Assembly (NCBI GenBank): GCA_036346255.1
Contig: CM070620.1
Coordinates: forward strand, 63,288,522 to 63,352,521
Length of the DNA: 64,000 nt
From: Ampelocalamus luodianensis
Taxonomy: Eukaryota > Streptophyta > Magnoliopsida > Poales > Poaceae
Direction: 5' to 3'
Made by a program: the position numbers and the translations under genes. The notes beneath the pieces are model-generated. The model had not been told where the DNA came from, did not search any database, and was given only the letters and a program-made list of their open reading frames with translations. Positions 47,799-57,972 of this stretch are shown here, one piece after another; positions within the stretch are counted from its first letter, which is position 1, and each line of letters starts with the position of its first letter.

Positions 47799-50050
47799 TG
47801 TCATACCCTGTTTTTAGTCGGGAAAGAAAGAATTTAATCGGGGAACTCCGGAAAGCTTAAAATTCTCAGTTTTCGGAGTTGTTTAGGGTCGTGGGCCTCT
47901 GGGTAGCCTTTCCAACCCCTTGGCCGGCCATGGGCCTAGGCCCATGCGCCCCCCCTCTAAACCCTAACCAGCCCCCCTTTTCCTCCCCCCTTGGCCGAAC
48001 CCCCCATCTTCCCCTTTGGCCGCCGCCCCCTCCCTTCCTCCTCTCTTCCCCCTCACACCCCTGCCCTTAGGAGCCGCCCCCAACCTCCCCGGGTGCTGGT
48101 CCCTGCTGGTTTGCCTCCCCAACCGGCCTTCGGACCTTCTCCCGCTGCCGGTTGCGCAAGGAGTTGAGGAGGACAGCAGCTTGTTTGGGGCAAAAGAGGT
48201 GAGAAGGAGGGAGATCGTCTTCTCCGTGATTCGTCTACCTACTCCCTGGTTGCAGCAAGGGTAACGATGCCGAGTCTCATTGTTTTGTTTGTTGGTAGGA
48301 GCGATTTGGATTCATAATTGTCTAGGCAGACTCGCTGCGTGTAAAGACTGTTTCTGTCCTGTATGTTGGAGGGATTGTTTCGGTTGTTTTTAGGCAGAAT
48401 CTGAAGGTTTGGTCTCCTAGAGATATCTAGGCCTCGTTCTTAAGTTTCAGTGGCCACCAAGTTCACTTGATTCCGAGGTCCGAGTCAAAAGTTATGGATG
48501 TTTTAGTACCTGCTGCCAGAAATCTGACGAGAATAAACTGTCTGGTTATTTCCTAAATTTTGAAAGGGAAATTGGTCGAAACTGAAAGTTCACCCAACTA
48601 GGTTATTGTAGAGGATTCGATGAACTTTTCAGATTGGTAAAGAACGTTCAATTTGGAGTTACCTAATGAAAGTTATGATCTTTTTATTTCTGCTGTTCAT
48701 TCTGTAGACAGTTTCTGTACTGAAAGTTCAAGCAATTATTAACCCATTAAATTGGCCAAATTGGTTTATCACGTCAACTAGAGTATTGTAGATTGGTCAG
48801 TTAAGAAGCTACAGAAATTGGGTTCACCTCTTTTCGACTTCCAGATCTTAAGATATGTCAATTACCGTGCCGCTGTCCAGAATTAAGTTATGACAGAAAT
48901 TGTTGATTTCAGTTTAAGTTTTGTATTATCGACTAGAGTCTTCGGGGAAGCGGTGTATAGCGTTGATTAGTAGAATTGGGTATTTTGGTGTTCTTATTGG
49001 TTTTATTTCATTGGTTAGGCGGCGGAGCTTCGAGTTTAGGAACGCCATCGCTTCCGACTAACGCGTCTCAACGCGGAAGGCAAGTACATTGTTGATCTAA
49101 ACGTTTGTGCATTGTGGTTGTTGATATGTGCGTGCTGTGATAACTCTTGTGTAGTATGAAGTGAAATATCCATGTTTTGTTTCTATGTTGGTTTCATGAA
49201 TAGAAATGATGGTAATGTTATACTCATTAAGTTGCTTCATGCATTCATTATCTTTTGCCGCCCACGGAGTGGATGAGGAGACCATCAACTCCAGGATGGT
49301 TGAGTAAGACCCATTAATTCCAATATGGGCAATGTTGGACACCCGTATGAAACGTTCTTCATACGGGAAGTGGATCCCCGCATTTTTGTTAAGATGCGGG
49401 CTTGAGTGAACACCGACAGTGTTCACTGACTATACTGGTATATGTGTGTGTGCAGTCCATTCCCTTGATGTTTAAGCATTCATTTCATGTCATCATAAGT
49501 ACTCATTTGTGTTATGATTAATGTCGAGACCGTGTAGGTCTTATTCTTATTGATAATTGTGTTTTTAATTATTGTACTTTGAGTCATGGACTCACCCTTG
49601 CTTTGTTTATCTATTTCTAGGTGATCGCTGATGAGGTTATCATGGGAGGGAGTAGACATGCACTACTCGAATAATGCACTTCACCTTAGTTCCATTGCAA
49701 GAATGAATAAAGACTTTATTATGTTAACTTTCAGATTGTAATAAATGAATCTAGTCGTGGATGGCATTCTTTTATGATCTTTGAGGATTGATCGATGTTA
49801 TTGAGAAGTTTTAAGATGTATGGCTTATGTTAAATTGGTGGTTAGCATCTTGACTTCTGAATAGCCAAGGTGTTAACTTAGTTGGATAATTAGGATTTAT
49901 GATTAAGTCTTATAACTGATGTTATTATTGTTTTATGATTTGTTGTGAAAAACCTCCGGTATCGTCGTATACTAAAGAGGTTATGTCGAAATTTTGTGGT
50001 TTAGCTTAGGATAGTAGCATTCCAGGCTCATGCTGAGTTGGGGTGTTACA
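47799..50050 (+). mobile_element. 5' LTR of autonomous Tekay-type element
   Basis: TGTCATACCC...GGGTGTTACA. A GC-rich block lies at 47880-48240. A 700-bp stretch (48400-49000) matches the non-autonomous element 2 LTR in reverse complement. A donor-like AAG|GCAAGT lies at 49077-49085, stem-loops at 49281-49426, TGAGTC/GACTCA at 49580-49594 and an acceptor-like TTTCTAG at 49620. Open frames in the GC block (47879-48264) are by-products. Confidence 0.92.
49281..49426 (+). repeat. Stem-loop array in the autonomous LTR
   Basis: Stems: ACCATC/GATGGT (49281/49295), CCCAT/ATGGG (49310/49325), CCCGTATGAA/TTCATACGGG (49342/49358), CCCGCAT/ATGCGGG (49377/49394) and GTGAACAC/GTGTTCAC (49406/49419). The 3' LTR repeats the array at about 56555-56705. 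Spacers again contain GGGCAATG- and GGATCCC-like words. Confidence 0.85.
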
Positions 50051-50052
50051 GT

Positions 50053-50064
50053 TGGTATCAGAGC
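50053..50064 (+). other. Primer-binding site and conserved leader start
   Basis: TGGTATCAGAGC two bases after the LTR end, complementary to the 3' end of initiator tRNA-Met. It is followed by GGGCTTTAGGTCCGTGGTTA and a block of about 100 nt (to about 50180) shared with the leaders of the non-autonomous elements. Confidence 0.92.
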
Positions 50065-50256
50065 GGGCTTTAGGTCCGTGGTTAAAATAAAATTATTAAA
50101 TTGACACACTGTGCATAGTAGGATGGGTTGGGTGATTCATTGTTTCCGCAATTTCTGTTGTTATGCTTTATTTGTTGTGTAATTGTTGCTTAGTTCCGTG
50201 CTTCTTCTGAACTGTTAAGTTAAGTGTTTAGTTTTGTTCGGTTGTGGTGTTCTTAG

Positions 50257-51392
50257 ATGGCGAGAGGTAGAGGACGTGGTCGCTCACGGCCGTGGTCGCG
50301 ATCGTGGACGTGGTCCGGTTGTTTACGCAACCTCCGAGAAGAGGTCTGGTGGAAGCTGCCGAGGAGGTTGCCTCACCGCTCACCCACCGAAGCTCAAGCT
50401 GCGCCGGCCGTGGTTGCCCAGGCAGCGTCGGCTATTATTATTCAGAATCTTCAGAGGGAGAACGAGCCGCCCGTCGGCGGATCTGAGCAGCTCATCCCGC
50501 CGTTGTTCCCGCCGCTGCTCGCTCGCTCCTGCCGCCGTTGTCTCCGTTGCGAGTCCGATCGTTGCAGCGGTTCCACCCGAGACTAGGATAAGTCTCGCGA
50601 GTGGATGTCACTGACTTGACACTTTTGATGGGGCGGTACCCGATTCAGCAGCAGATTGGCTCCGTACATGGAGCGGCGGTTTGACGCGTTGGAGATGAAC
50701 TCGGTGCAAAGGGTTCGTTTGTGGCCTTTCAACCGAAGGGCCAAGCCGATATCCGTGGGAAGGGGTTCATGCCAGACCCCAGTCACGAGGACCGTTACTT
50801 GGGAAGTTTTGTGGGGCAATTTAGAGCCAAGTACTATCCGGATTCTTTCGTGGAGAAGATGGAGCGATCTTTGCCGACGTTGACTCGTGGTCATAGGTCA
50901 AGATCGAGTATGAGGTCGAGTTCAACACTGCACGCTTTGTACCAGCGGTAGCCAATGATGATATGGAGAAGGCCAAGAGGTTCCGTCGGGTCTCGTTCAG
51001 AGTATCGCGATTCTCGGGGCATCCGTCTTGCGTGATTTCGATGACGGTGGTTGAGCAAGCTAGAGGAATGGAGTTGGTGAGGAATCTCCTTCGAGACTTG
51101 ATCGCCTAGTGGCACTGTTCTGTTGGTGGTTCCGGCGGTGGCGGCGAGCTTTAGTGGTGGAGGCGGGTCTTCTCGACCGCATCCAAGAGATTTCAAGGGG
51201 TCGCCATCTCATCCGATTCAAAGATGGCCTTCTTCATCGCGCGCCGCGACTTCGTCGTCCACACCCAGTGCGTCCGTCCGGGACAAGGTATGAAATGTTT
51301 GATGTGGAGAGGGTCACCGGTCTTGAGTGTTCTTTCAGAGGGACGTGTCGCCGGTGTGGCGGGAAGGCCACAAAGCGTCGCTTGCAAACGTA
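50257..51392 (+). pseudogene. gag: gag polyprotein, Tekay-type, multiply frameshifted
   Basis: The start ATG at 50257 opens with MARGRGRGRSRPW, a basic arginine/glycine-rich N-terminus usual for this group. The frame then shifts repeatedly. Recognisable pieces are a QNLQRENEPPVGG stretch near 50445, an FRAKYYPDSFVEKMERS stretch near 50820-50870, GMKCFD-type sequence near 51293, and a zinc-knuckle region at about 51300-51390. There FRGTCRRCG is readable, followed by the remains of the GH-C part. Most breaks can be explained by loss or gain of one base. The gene is inactive as written, though part of this may be assembly error. Confidence 0.8.
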
Positions 51393-51635
51393 ACCCGTGA
51401 GCATCATTAAGTGGAAGCGATTCGATTGCGTCTTCCTCCGGTGCACCTCGGGGCTCGGTTGGACTCTAGCTGCTCCACTGTACCTCGATTTTCTTGAGAT
51501 GGGTTCCTCCCGCAGTTTTACTCCTGCGCCTCTGCGGGGTTCATCGAACCCCGCCTGCCTCGCACCACCTTCGTATGCTTCTCCCGCAGCAGCCTCGCTC
51601 ATCCTTCACAGAGTGCTGGTGCGTCCTCTGCTCCG

Positions 51636-52145
51636 GTGCCCATGGGAGTCTACGCCATGCCTACTCCTGATACCGTGGGCCGTCCTGACGTGGTAACAGG
51701 TACTTTGCTAGTTGATTCACATGAGGCTTTCGTACTATTTGATTCGGGAGCTACTTATTCTTTTGTGTCCTTAGATTTTGTTAGAAGGGCGAGTTTGAGT
51801 GTGCAATTTATATCTGAGTCTGTGGTGGTCAGTTCTCCGGGGGGTCTTATTTCTAGCTCTACAGCGTGTCCTGGTTGTACTATTACTATTGAAGATGAGA
51901 ATTTCACTGCCAACCTTATGGTGATTCAGTTATCACCTTTTGATGTTATTTTGGGTATGGACTGGTTATTCAATTATCGTGCCAAGATTTGTTGCTTTTG
52001 GAAGACGGTGACTTTGCGAGCTCCATCGGGTGACGAATCGGTATTTCGGGTAGTAGCGCCGTCGATTCCTTGTTCGTGTTGGCTAGTCTGTTCCCGATCG
52101 TCGAGCTTCACCATTGCGTTGCTTTGGTCCCTTAGCGAAATCTGA
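51636..52145 (+). pseudogene. pol: Aspartic protease of autonomous element
   Basis: A 169-codon frame. The catalytic motif FDSGATYSF has its Asp codon at 51741-51743. The second conserved block FDVILGMDWL lies near 51940-51970. Residues after about 52060 no longer look like protease, because the frame shifts there. Function: cleavage of Gag-Pol. The frame starts at an internal ATG and the true translation would come from gag. Confidence 0.88.
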
Positions 52146-53387
52146 ATCTCCACTCGTATTGAAGATATTCGGTAGTGAATGAGTTTCCGATGTTTTTCGG
52201 TAGAGCTTCTCGAATGCCCCGAGCGTAAAGTGGAATTCGGATAGATCTTGTTCCGGAACCGACCTATTTCTATATCTCCATATCGTTTGCGCGTCCCTTT
52301 CAGAGGAGTTGAAAAAGCAATTGGATGATTTGCTATCCAAAGGTTTGATTCGCGTAGTGTTTCGCCGTGGGAGCTCTGTTCTTTTCACTAAGAAGAAGGA
52401 CGGTAGTTGGCGATGTGTGTGGATTACAGGGCTCTTAACCAAGCAAGCGTGAAGAATAAATATCCCTTGCCCCGTATTGAGGATCTCTTTGATCGGTTGA
52501 AGGGAGCTAAAATATTCTCCAAAATTGACCTTGACAAAGTTATAATCGATTAGAGTTCGAGAGCAAGATATTGAGAAGACGACTTTCTCTACAAGGTATG
52601 GTCATTATGAGTATAAGGTTATGTCTTTTGGGCTAACCAATGCTCCTGCATTTTCATGGAAGCCATGAATAGTATGTTGCACCCTTTCCTTAATGATTTC
52701 GTCGTAGTATTCATTGATGATATCTTGATTTATTCCAAGACGAAAGAAGATCATGCTCAAGATCGAGGTTGGTACTTGAGACCACGAGAGTGAACCAATT
52801 TTATGCCAAATCAAGAAATGTGAATTCGGATTTACGAAGTTGGGTTTTAGGCCATGTAATTAATCAAGAGGGCATTTCGATCCAAGTAAGATCTCAACGG
52901 TGGTGGAATGGAAAAGACCAACTAATGTAAAAGAAGTAAGGAGTTTTAGGTTTAGTTGGTTATTATCGGCGTTTTGTGGAGGGTTTCTCTACCCTTGCTA
53001 GACCAATGTCACGATTGACACGAAAGGGGTCAAGTTTGAGTGGGTGACGCATGTGAACGAAGTTTCAGACTTTGAAGGATAGATTGGTGACCGCTCCAGT
53101 TCTCACTCTTCCGAACCAGGAAGCGGTTCACTATTTATTCAGATGCATCTAGAGTTGGGTTTGGTTGTGTACTTATGCGGGATGGCAAGGTGATTGCCTA
53201 TGCATGTGGCGATTGAAGAATCATGAATGCAATTATCCTACTCACGATTTAGAGTCGGGTCGCAGTGGTTCTTGCTTTGAAGATTTGGCGTCATTATTTG
53301 TATGGCGAATCTTGTGACATTTTCACCGATCACAAGAGTCCAAATACATCTTTACCTAGAAAGATTTAAACCTGAGGCAGGAGATGG
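52146..53387 (+). pseudogene. pol: Reverse transcriptase and RNase H of autonomous element
   Basis: No long frame survives, but RT motifs can be read in order in different frames. They are a KKDGSWR(M)CV-like block near 52395, YPLPRIEDLFDRLKGAK near 52460-52510, KIDL near 52522, TTFSTRYGHYEYKVMSFGLT near 52580-52640, and the catalytic FIDD at 52710-52721 followed by ILIYSK. RNase H follows with DAS at 53142-53150 (YSDASRVGFGCVL). Shifts include one base missing in a T run near 52654. The enzyme would copy element RNA into cDNA. Confidence 0.85.
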
Positions 53388-54227
53388 TTGGAATTGATAA
53401 AAGACTATGATGTCACCATTCAGTATCATCCGGGCAAGGCAAATGTTGTAGCCGATGCCCTGAGTCGCAAGGCGACACCTCCTACTCTCAGTTGTCTCAT
53501 TGCCGATTTAGAGCGTATGGATATCTCCTTTTGTTTTGCGGGCACCGCCCAATCTGAGACCCGTTTGCTTCTTGAGTCAACCGTTCCAGATCGAGTGCGG
53601 GAAGCACAACAGCTTGATCAAATGCTTCAACGTGCGAGGAAACGCCTAGATGAGGGCAAACAAGGCCATTTCAGCATAGATGAGTCAGGTGCATTGCGAT
53701 TTAAGGGTCGACTATGTGTGCCACAGAAGGCACAGGTCAAGGATGAGATACTAAAGGAAGCGCACCGCACACCGTATACGGTACATCCAGGTGAGACCAA
53801 GATGTACAAGGATTTGAAGAAGAGTTTCTGGTGGAAAAGGATGAAAGTTGATATTGCTCAGTATGTGGCATCATGTGGAGTTTGCCAGCGGGTTAAGGCC
53901 GAGCATAAGCGACCAGCAGGGTTGTTGCAACCTTTAGAGGTTCCGATGTGGCCATGGGATGACATCTCTATGGATTTTGTAGTTGGATTACCCCGTACGC
54001 AGCGCGGAAAGGATGCTATTTGGGTCATAGTGGACCGGTTTAGTAAGTCGGCACATTTTATTCCTATTCGTACGACTAACACGGCAAGTGATTTAGCTCC
54101 TCTTTATGTGCGAGAGATAGTGCGGTTGCACGGGTGCCAAGACGATTGTTTCAGATCGAGATGCTATGTTTGTCTCCAAGTTTTGGGAGAGCTTGCAGAA
54201 TGCTTTGGGCACTCAGCTTCGTCTTAG
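53388..54227 (+). pseudogene. pol: RNase H end, integrase zinc finger and core (first part)
   Basis: A 279-codon frame. It opens with the end of RNase H (IQYHPGKANVVADALSRK). The integrase zinc-binding HHCC follows: His126, His133, Cys163, Cys166. The core starts with the first catalytic Asp in SMDFVVGLP (about residue 196), then WVIVDRFSKSAHF. After REIVRLHG, at about 54134, one extra base shifts the frame, and the second Asp block continues in the next frame at 54166. The frame is otherwise intact over 250 codons. Confidence 0.9.
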
Positions 54228-55068
54228 TACCGCGTTTCATCCCCAAACCGATGGTCAGTCTGAGCGCACCATTCAGACGCTTGAAGATATGCTCAGATGT
54301 TGTGTTATGTCTTGGAAAGGAGGTTGGGAAGACCATCTAGCTTTGGCAGAGTTTGCTTATAATAATAGTTATCACTCCAGTATCCGAGCTGCACCATTCG
54401 AAGTCCTTTATGGGCGGAAATGCAGATCCCCGTTGTGTTGGGATGCAGTGGGAGAGCGGGCAATCTTGGGTCCAGAATGGGTTCAGCAAACTGTGGCTAG
54501 AGTGACAGAAGTTAGAAGGAACTTGTTAGCTGCTCAGAGCCGACAGAAGAGCTACGCAGATGTCAGGAGGCGAGAATTGGAGTTCAACGTGGGTGACGAG
54601 GTCCTTCTGAGAGTATCGCCTACCAAAGGTGTAGTACGTTTCGGTACTAAAGGAAAGCTTAGCCCAAGGTACATCAGACCGTTTCCAGTTGTGGCAAGGG
54701 TTGGAAATTTGGCTTACCGCTTGGATCTGCCCGAATCTATGAGAGGGATTCACAATGTGTTTCATGTGTCCATGTTGAGGAAGTTCTTATTTGACCCTGA
54801 GCATGCAATTCCAATGGAGCCGTTGAGCATTGAACAGGACCTTACTTTTGAGTCCCGACCAGTGAAAATTCTGGAAAAATCAGAGCGGGTTTTGAGGAAT
54901 AAAACTCTGAAGTATGTCAAGATCCTTTGGTCTCATCAAACGAGAGAGAAGCCACTTGGGGCTGAGTCTCGCATGCGCGGCGATATCGCACCTATTTGTT
55001 CTTTGGTACGTGTTAAATTTTGTTTTCAATTCCTTAGACTTCTGCTCTTGTGTCCGTTGCGTGAGTAG
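54166..55068 (+). pseudogene. pol: Integrase core (second part), GPY/F region and chromodomain
   Basis: A 300-codon frame overlapping the previous one. HPQTDGQSERTIQTLEDML contains the catalytic Glu (about residue 34). AEFAYNNSYHSS and FEVLYGRKCRSPLCW follow. The C-terminal region has RVSPTKGVVRFGTKGKLSPR and VFHVSMLRKF. The chromodomain begins at DLTFESRPVKILE (about residue 227) and reads LKYVKILWSHQTRE before a small shift. The frame then runs on to 55068 with unrelated residues. Chromodomains of this type recognise methylated histones. The polypurine tract lies 13 bp beyond the stop. Confidence 0.9.
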
Positions 55069-55080
55069 AATTGGTCGAAC

Positions 55081-55095
55081 TCTAAGGGGGTAGAA
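55081..55095 (+). other. Polypurine tract of autonomous element
   Basis: TCTAAGGGGGTAGAA directly before the 3' LTR start TGTCATACC at 55096. It would be the primer for plus-strand DNA synthesis. Confidence 0.85.
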
Positions 55096-57322
55096 TGTCA
55101 TACCTGCTTTTAGTCGGAAAGAAAGAATTTAATCGGGAACTCGGAAAGCTTAAAATTCTCAGTTTTGGAGTTGTTTAGGTCGTGGGCCTCTGGGTAGCCT
55201 TTCCAACCCCTTGGCGGCCATGGGCCTAGGCCCATGCGCCCCTCCTCTAAACCCTAACCAGCCCCCTTTTCCTCCCCTTGGCCGAACCCCCATCTTCCCT
55301 TTGGCCGCGCGCCTCCCTTCCTCCTCTCTTCCCCTCACACCCCTGCCCTTAGGAGCCGCCCCAACCTCCCGGGTGCTGGTCCCTACTGGTTTGCCTCCCA
55401 ACCGGCCTTGGACCTTCTCCCGCTGCCGGTTGCGCAAGGAGTTGAGGAGGACAGCAGCTTGTTTGGGGCAAAGAGGTGAGAAGGAGGGAGATCGTCTTCT
55501 CCGTGATTCGCCTACCTACTCCTGGTTGCAGCAAGGGTAACGATGCCGAGTCTCATTGTTTTGTTTGTTGGTAGGAGCGATTTGGATTCATAATTGTCTA
55601 GGCAGACTCGCTGCGTGTAAAGACTGTTTCTGTCCTGTATGTTGGAGGGATTGTTTCGGTTGTTTTTAGGCAGAATCTGAAGGTTTGGTCTCCTAGAGAT
55701 ATCTAGGCCTCGTTCTTAAGTTTCAGTGGCCACCAAGTTCACTTGATTCCGAGGTCCGAGTCAAAAGTTATGGATGTTTTAGTACCTGCTGCCAGAAATC
55801 TGACGAGAATAAACTGTCTGGTTATTTCCTAAATTTTGAAAGGAAATTGGTCGAAACTGAAAGTTCACCCAACTAGGTTATTGTAGAGGATTCGATGAAC
55901 TTTTCAGATTGGTAAAGAACGTTCAATTTGGAGTTACCTAATGAAAGTTATGATCTTTTATTTCTGCTGTTCATTCTGTAGACAGTTTCTGTACTGAAAG
56001 TTCAAGCAATTATTAACCCATTAAATTGGCCAAATTGGTTTATCACGTCAACTAGAGTATTGTAGATTGGTCAGTTAAGAAGCTACAGAAATTGGGTTCA
56101 CCTCTTTTCGACTTCCAGATCTTAAGATATGTCAATTACCGTGTCGCTGTCCAGAATTAAGTTATGACAGAAATTGTTGATTTCAGTTTAAGTTTTGTAT
56201 TATCGACTAGAGTCTTCGGGGAAGCGGTGTATAGCGTTGATTAGTAGAATTGGGTATTTTGGTGTTCTTATTGGTTTTATTTCATTGGTTAGGCGGCGGA
56301 GCTTCGAGTTTAGGAACGCCATCGCTTCCGACTAACGCGTCTCAACGCGGAAGGCAAGTACATTGTTGATCTAAACGTTTGTGCATTGTGGTTGTTGATA
56401 TGTGCGTGCTGTGATAACTCTTGTGTAGTATGAAGTGAAATATCCATGTTTTGTTTCTATGTTGGTTTCATGAATAGAAATGATGGTAATGTTATACTCA
56501 TTAAGTTGCTTCATGCATTCATTATCTTTTGCCGCCCACGGAGTGGATGAGGGAGACCATCAATTCCGGGATGGTTGAGTAAGACCCATTAATTCCAATA
56601 TGGGCAATGTTGGACACCCGTATGAAACGTTCTTCATACGGAAGTGGATCCCGCATTTTTGTTAAGATGCGGGCTTGAGTGAACACCGACGGTGTTCACT
56701 GACTATACCGGTATATGTGTGTGTGCAGTCCATTCCCTTGATGTTTAAGCATTCATTTCATGTCATCATAAGTACTCATTTGTGTTATGATTAATGTCGA
56801 GGCCGTGTAGGTCTTATTCGTATTGATAATTGTGTTTTTAATTATTGTACTTGCTGAGTCATGGACTCACCCTTGCTTTGTTTATCTATTTCTAGGTGAT
56901 CGATGAGGTTATCATGGGAGGGAGTAGACATGCACTACTCGAATAATGCACTTCACCTTAGTTCCATTGCAAGAATGAATAAAGACTTTATTATGTTAAC
57001 TTTCAGATTGTAATAAATGAATCTAGTCGTGGATGGCATTCTTTTATGATCTTTGAGGATTGATCGATGTTATTGAGAAGTTTTAAGATGTATGGCTTAT
57101 GTTAAATTGGTGGTTAGCATCTTGACTTCTGAATAGCCAAGGTGTTAACTTAGTTGGATAATTAGGATTTATGATTAAGTCTTATAACTGATGTTATTAT
57201 TGTTTTATGATTTGTTGTGAAAAACCTCCGGTATCGTCGTATACTAAAGAGGTTATGTCGAAATTTTGTGGTTTAGCTTAGGATAGTAGCATTCCAGGCT
57301 CATGCTGAGTTGGGGTGTTACA
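55096..57322 (+). mobile_element. 3' LTR of autonomous Tekay-type element
   Basis: Copy of 47799-50050. Over its first 400 bp nearly all differences are single-base losses in C or G runs (for example TTAGTCGGAAAG against TTAGTCGGGAAAG). The remainder is almost identical. The stem-loop array is at 56555-56705 and the candidate intron at 56354-56895. It ends GGGTGTTACA, followed by GCCAG. Confidence 0.92.
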
Positions 57323-57327
57323 GCCAG
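57323..57327. repeat. Target-site duplication GCCAG, right copy
   Basis: Matches 47794-47798. Confidence 0.9.
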
Positions 57328-57402
57328 ATACTGATCGAAGAGGCTCAAGCAGCTAATAAAAGGGTCATGGACGAGATGCAGCTTGGTTCTCCTTCTGAGT
57401 AG
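57328..57402 (+). pseudogene. Antisense gene of Tat copy B, 3' end
   Basis: Continues the coding-like frame broken at 47798. It reads ILIEEAQAANKRVMDEMQLG and ends in SPSE with a TAG stop at 57400-57402. A possible 3' UTR with TTGTAATAGG and TGTATAAAG follows to about 57460. Its orientation is opposite to the Tat integrase that starts at about 58206. Confidence 0.6.
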
Positions 57403-57972
57403 TTTGTAATAGGTTGTACAATGCAAAGACATTTTGATATTTTGCATGTATAAAGCTTCATTTTCTGCAAACTATCTTTTTTTAGTAGCTAGTAACTCAC
57501 AAGACAAAGAAAAAATGAGTAAATGAAAGTAACGACTAAGAAATTAAAGTCATGATTATAACTTTATCCTAGCCCACGACTGTCTGCTTAGTAAATGTAC
57601 TAAGGAAACAGTGGAAAAAATAGCTCGCTTAAATCCTTTCGACCTTTTTTATTGAACCCAGTTTCCTTGTGTTGGTAGCAAGAGTGAGGGACAGATCAAT
57701 GCTAGAAAGCTCCTAGTGGGAAGGACCACGTGCAGAGAGGAGACTTTGACTAGGTGATGTTACCATCATCCGAAAATATAAAGAAAAAATGAAGTGTTTT
57801 AAAGCGATCGAAAGAATTATGAAAGCTTTGCTCTTTGGGAAATTATTTAAACAATAAAGAATGAAGAAAACATAGACTTTATTGAGAGTATGAGAATTTA
57901 CACATAGAACTTGGTCATGTGCCTTCAACCACTTTGTAAGGACCTTCCCACTTAGGGAAAAGTTTATTCCGA
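57403..57972. other. Tat spacer between antisense gene and integrase
   Basis: AT-rich, no gene recognised. The open frame at 57713-57928 (minus) overlaps the end of the integrase region only in part and has no recognisable motif, although sequence near 57930-57960 resembles the tail of the pol region. Confidence 0.4.

Larger units (their letters stand above)
47799..57322 (+). mobile_element. Complete autonomous-type Tekay/Del gypsy element, 9.5 kb
   Basis: 5' LTR 47799-50050 (2252 bp), primer site 50053, gag, protease, RT, RNase H, integrase and chromodomain (50257-55050), polypurine tract (55081-55095), 3' LTR 55096-57322 (2227 bp), and GCCAG duplications. The domain order PR-RT-RH-INT-CHR identifies a chromovirus, and the chromodomain and gag types fit Tekay/Del. 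The LTRs differ mostly by single-base losses in runs, so the insertion is young. It inserted into the antisense gene of Tat copy B. As the only element here with a full coding set, it is the likely helper type for the non-autonomous elements. Confidence 0.92.
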
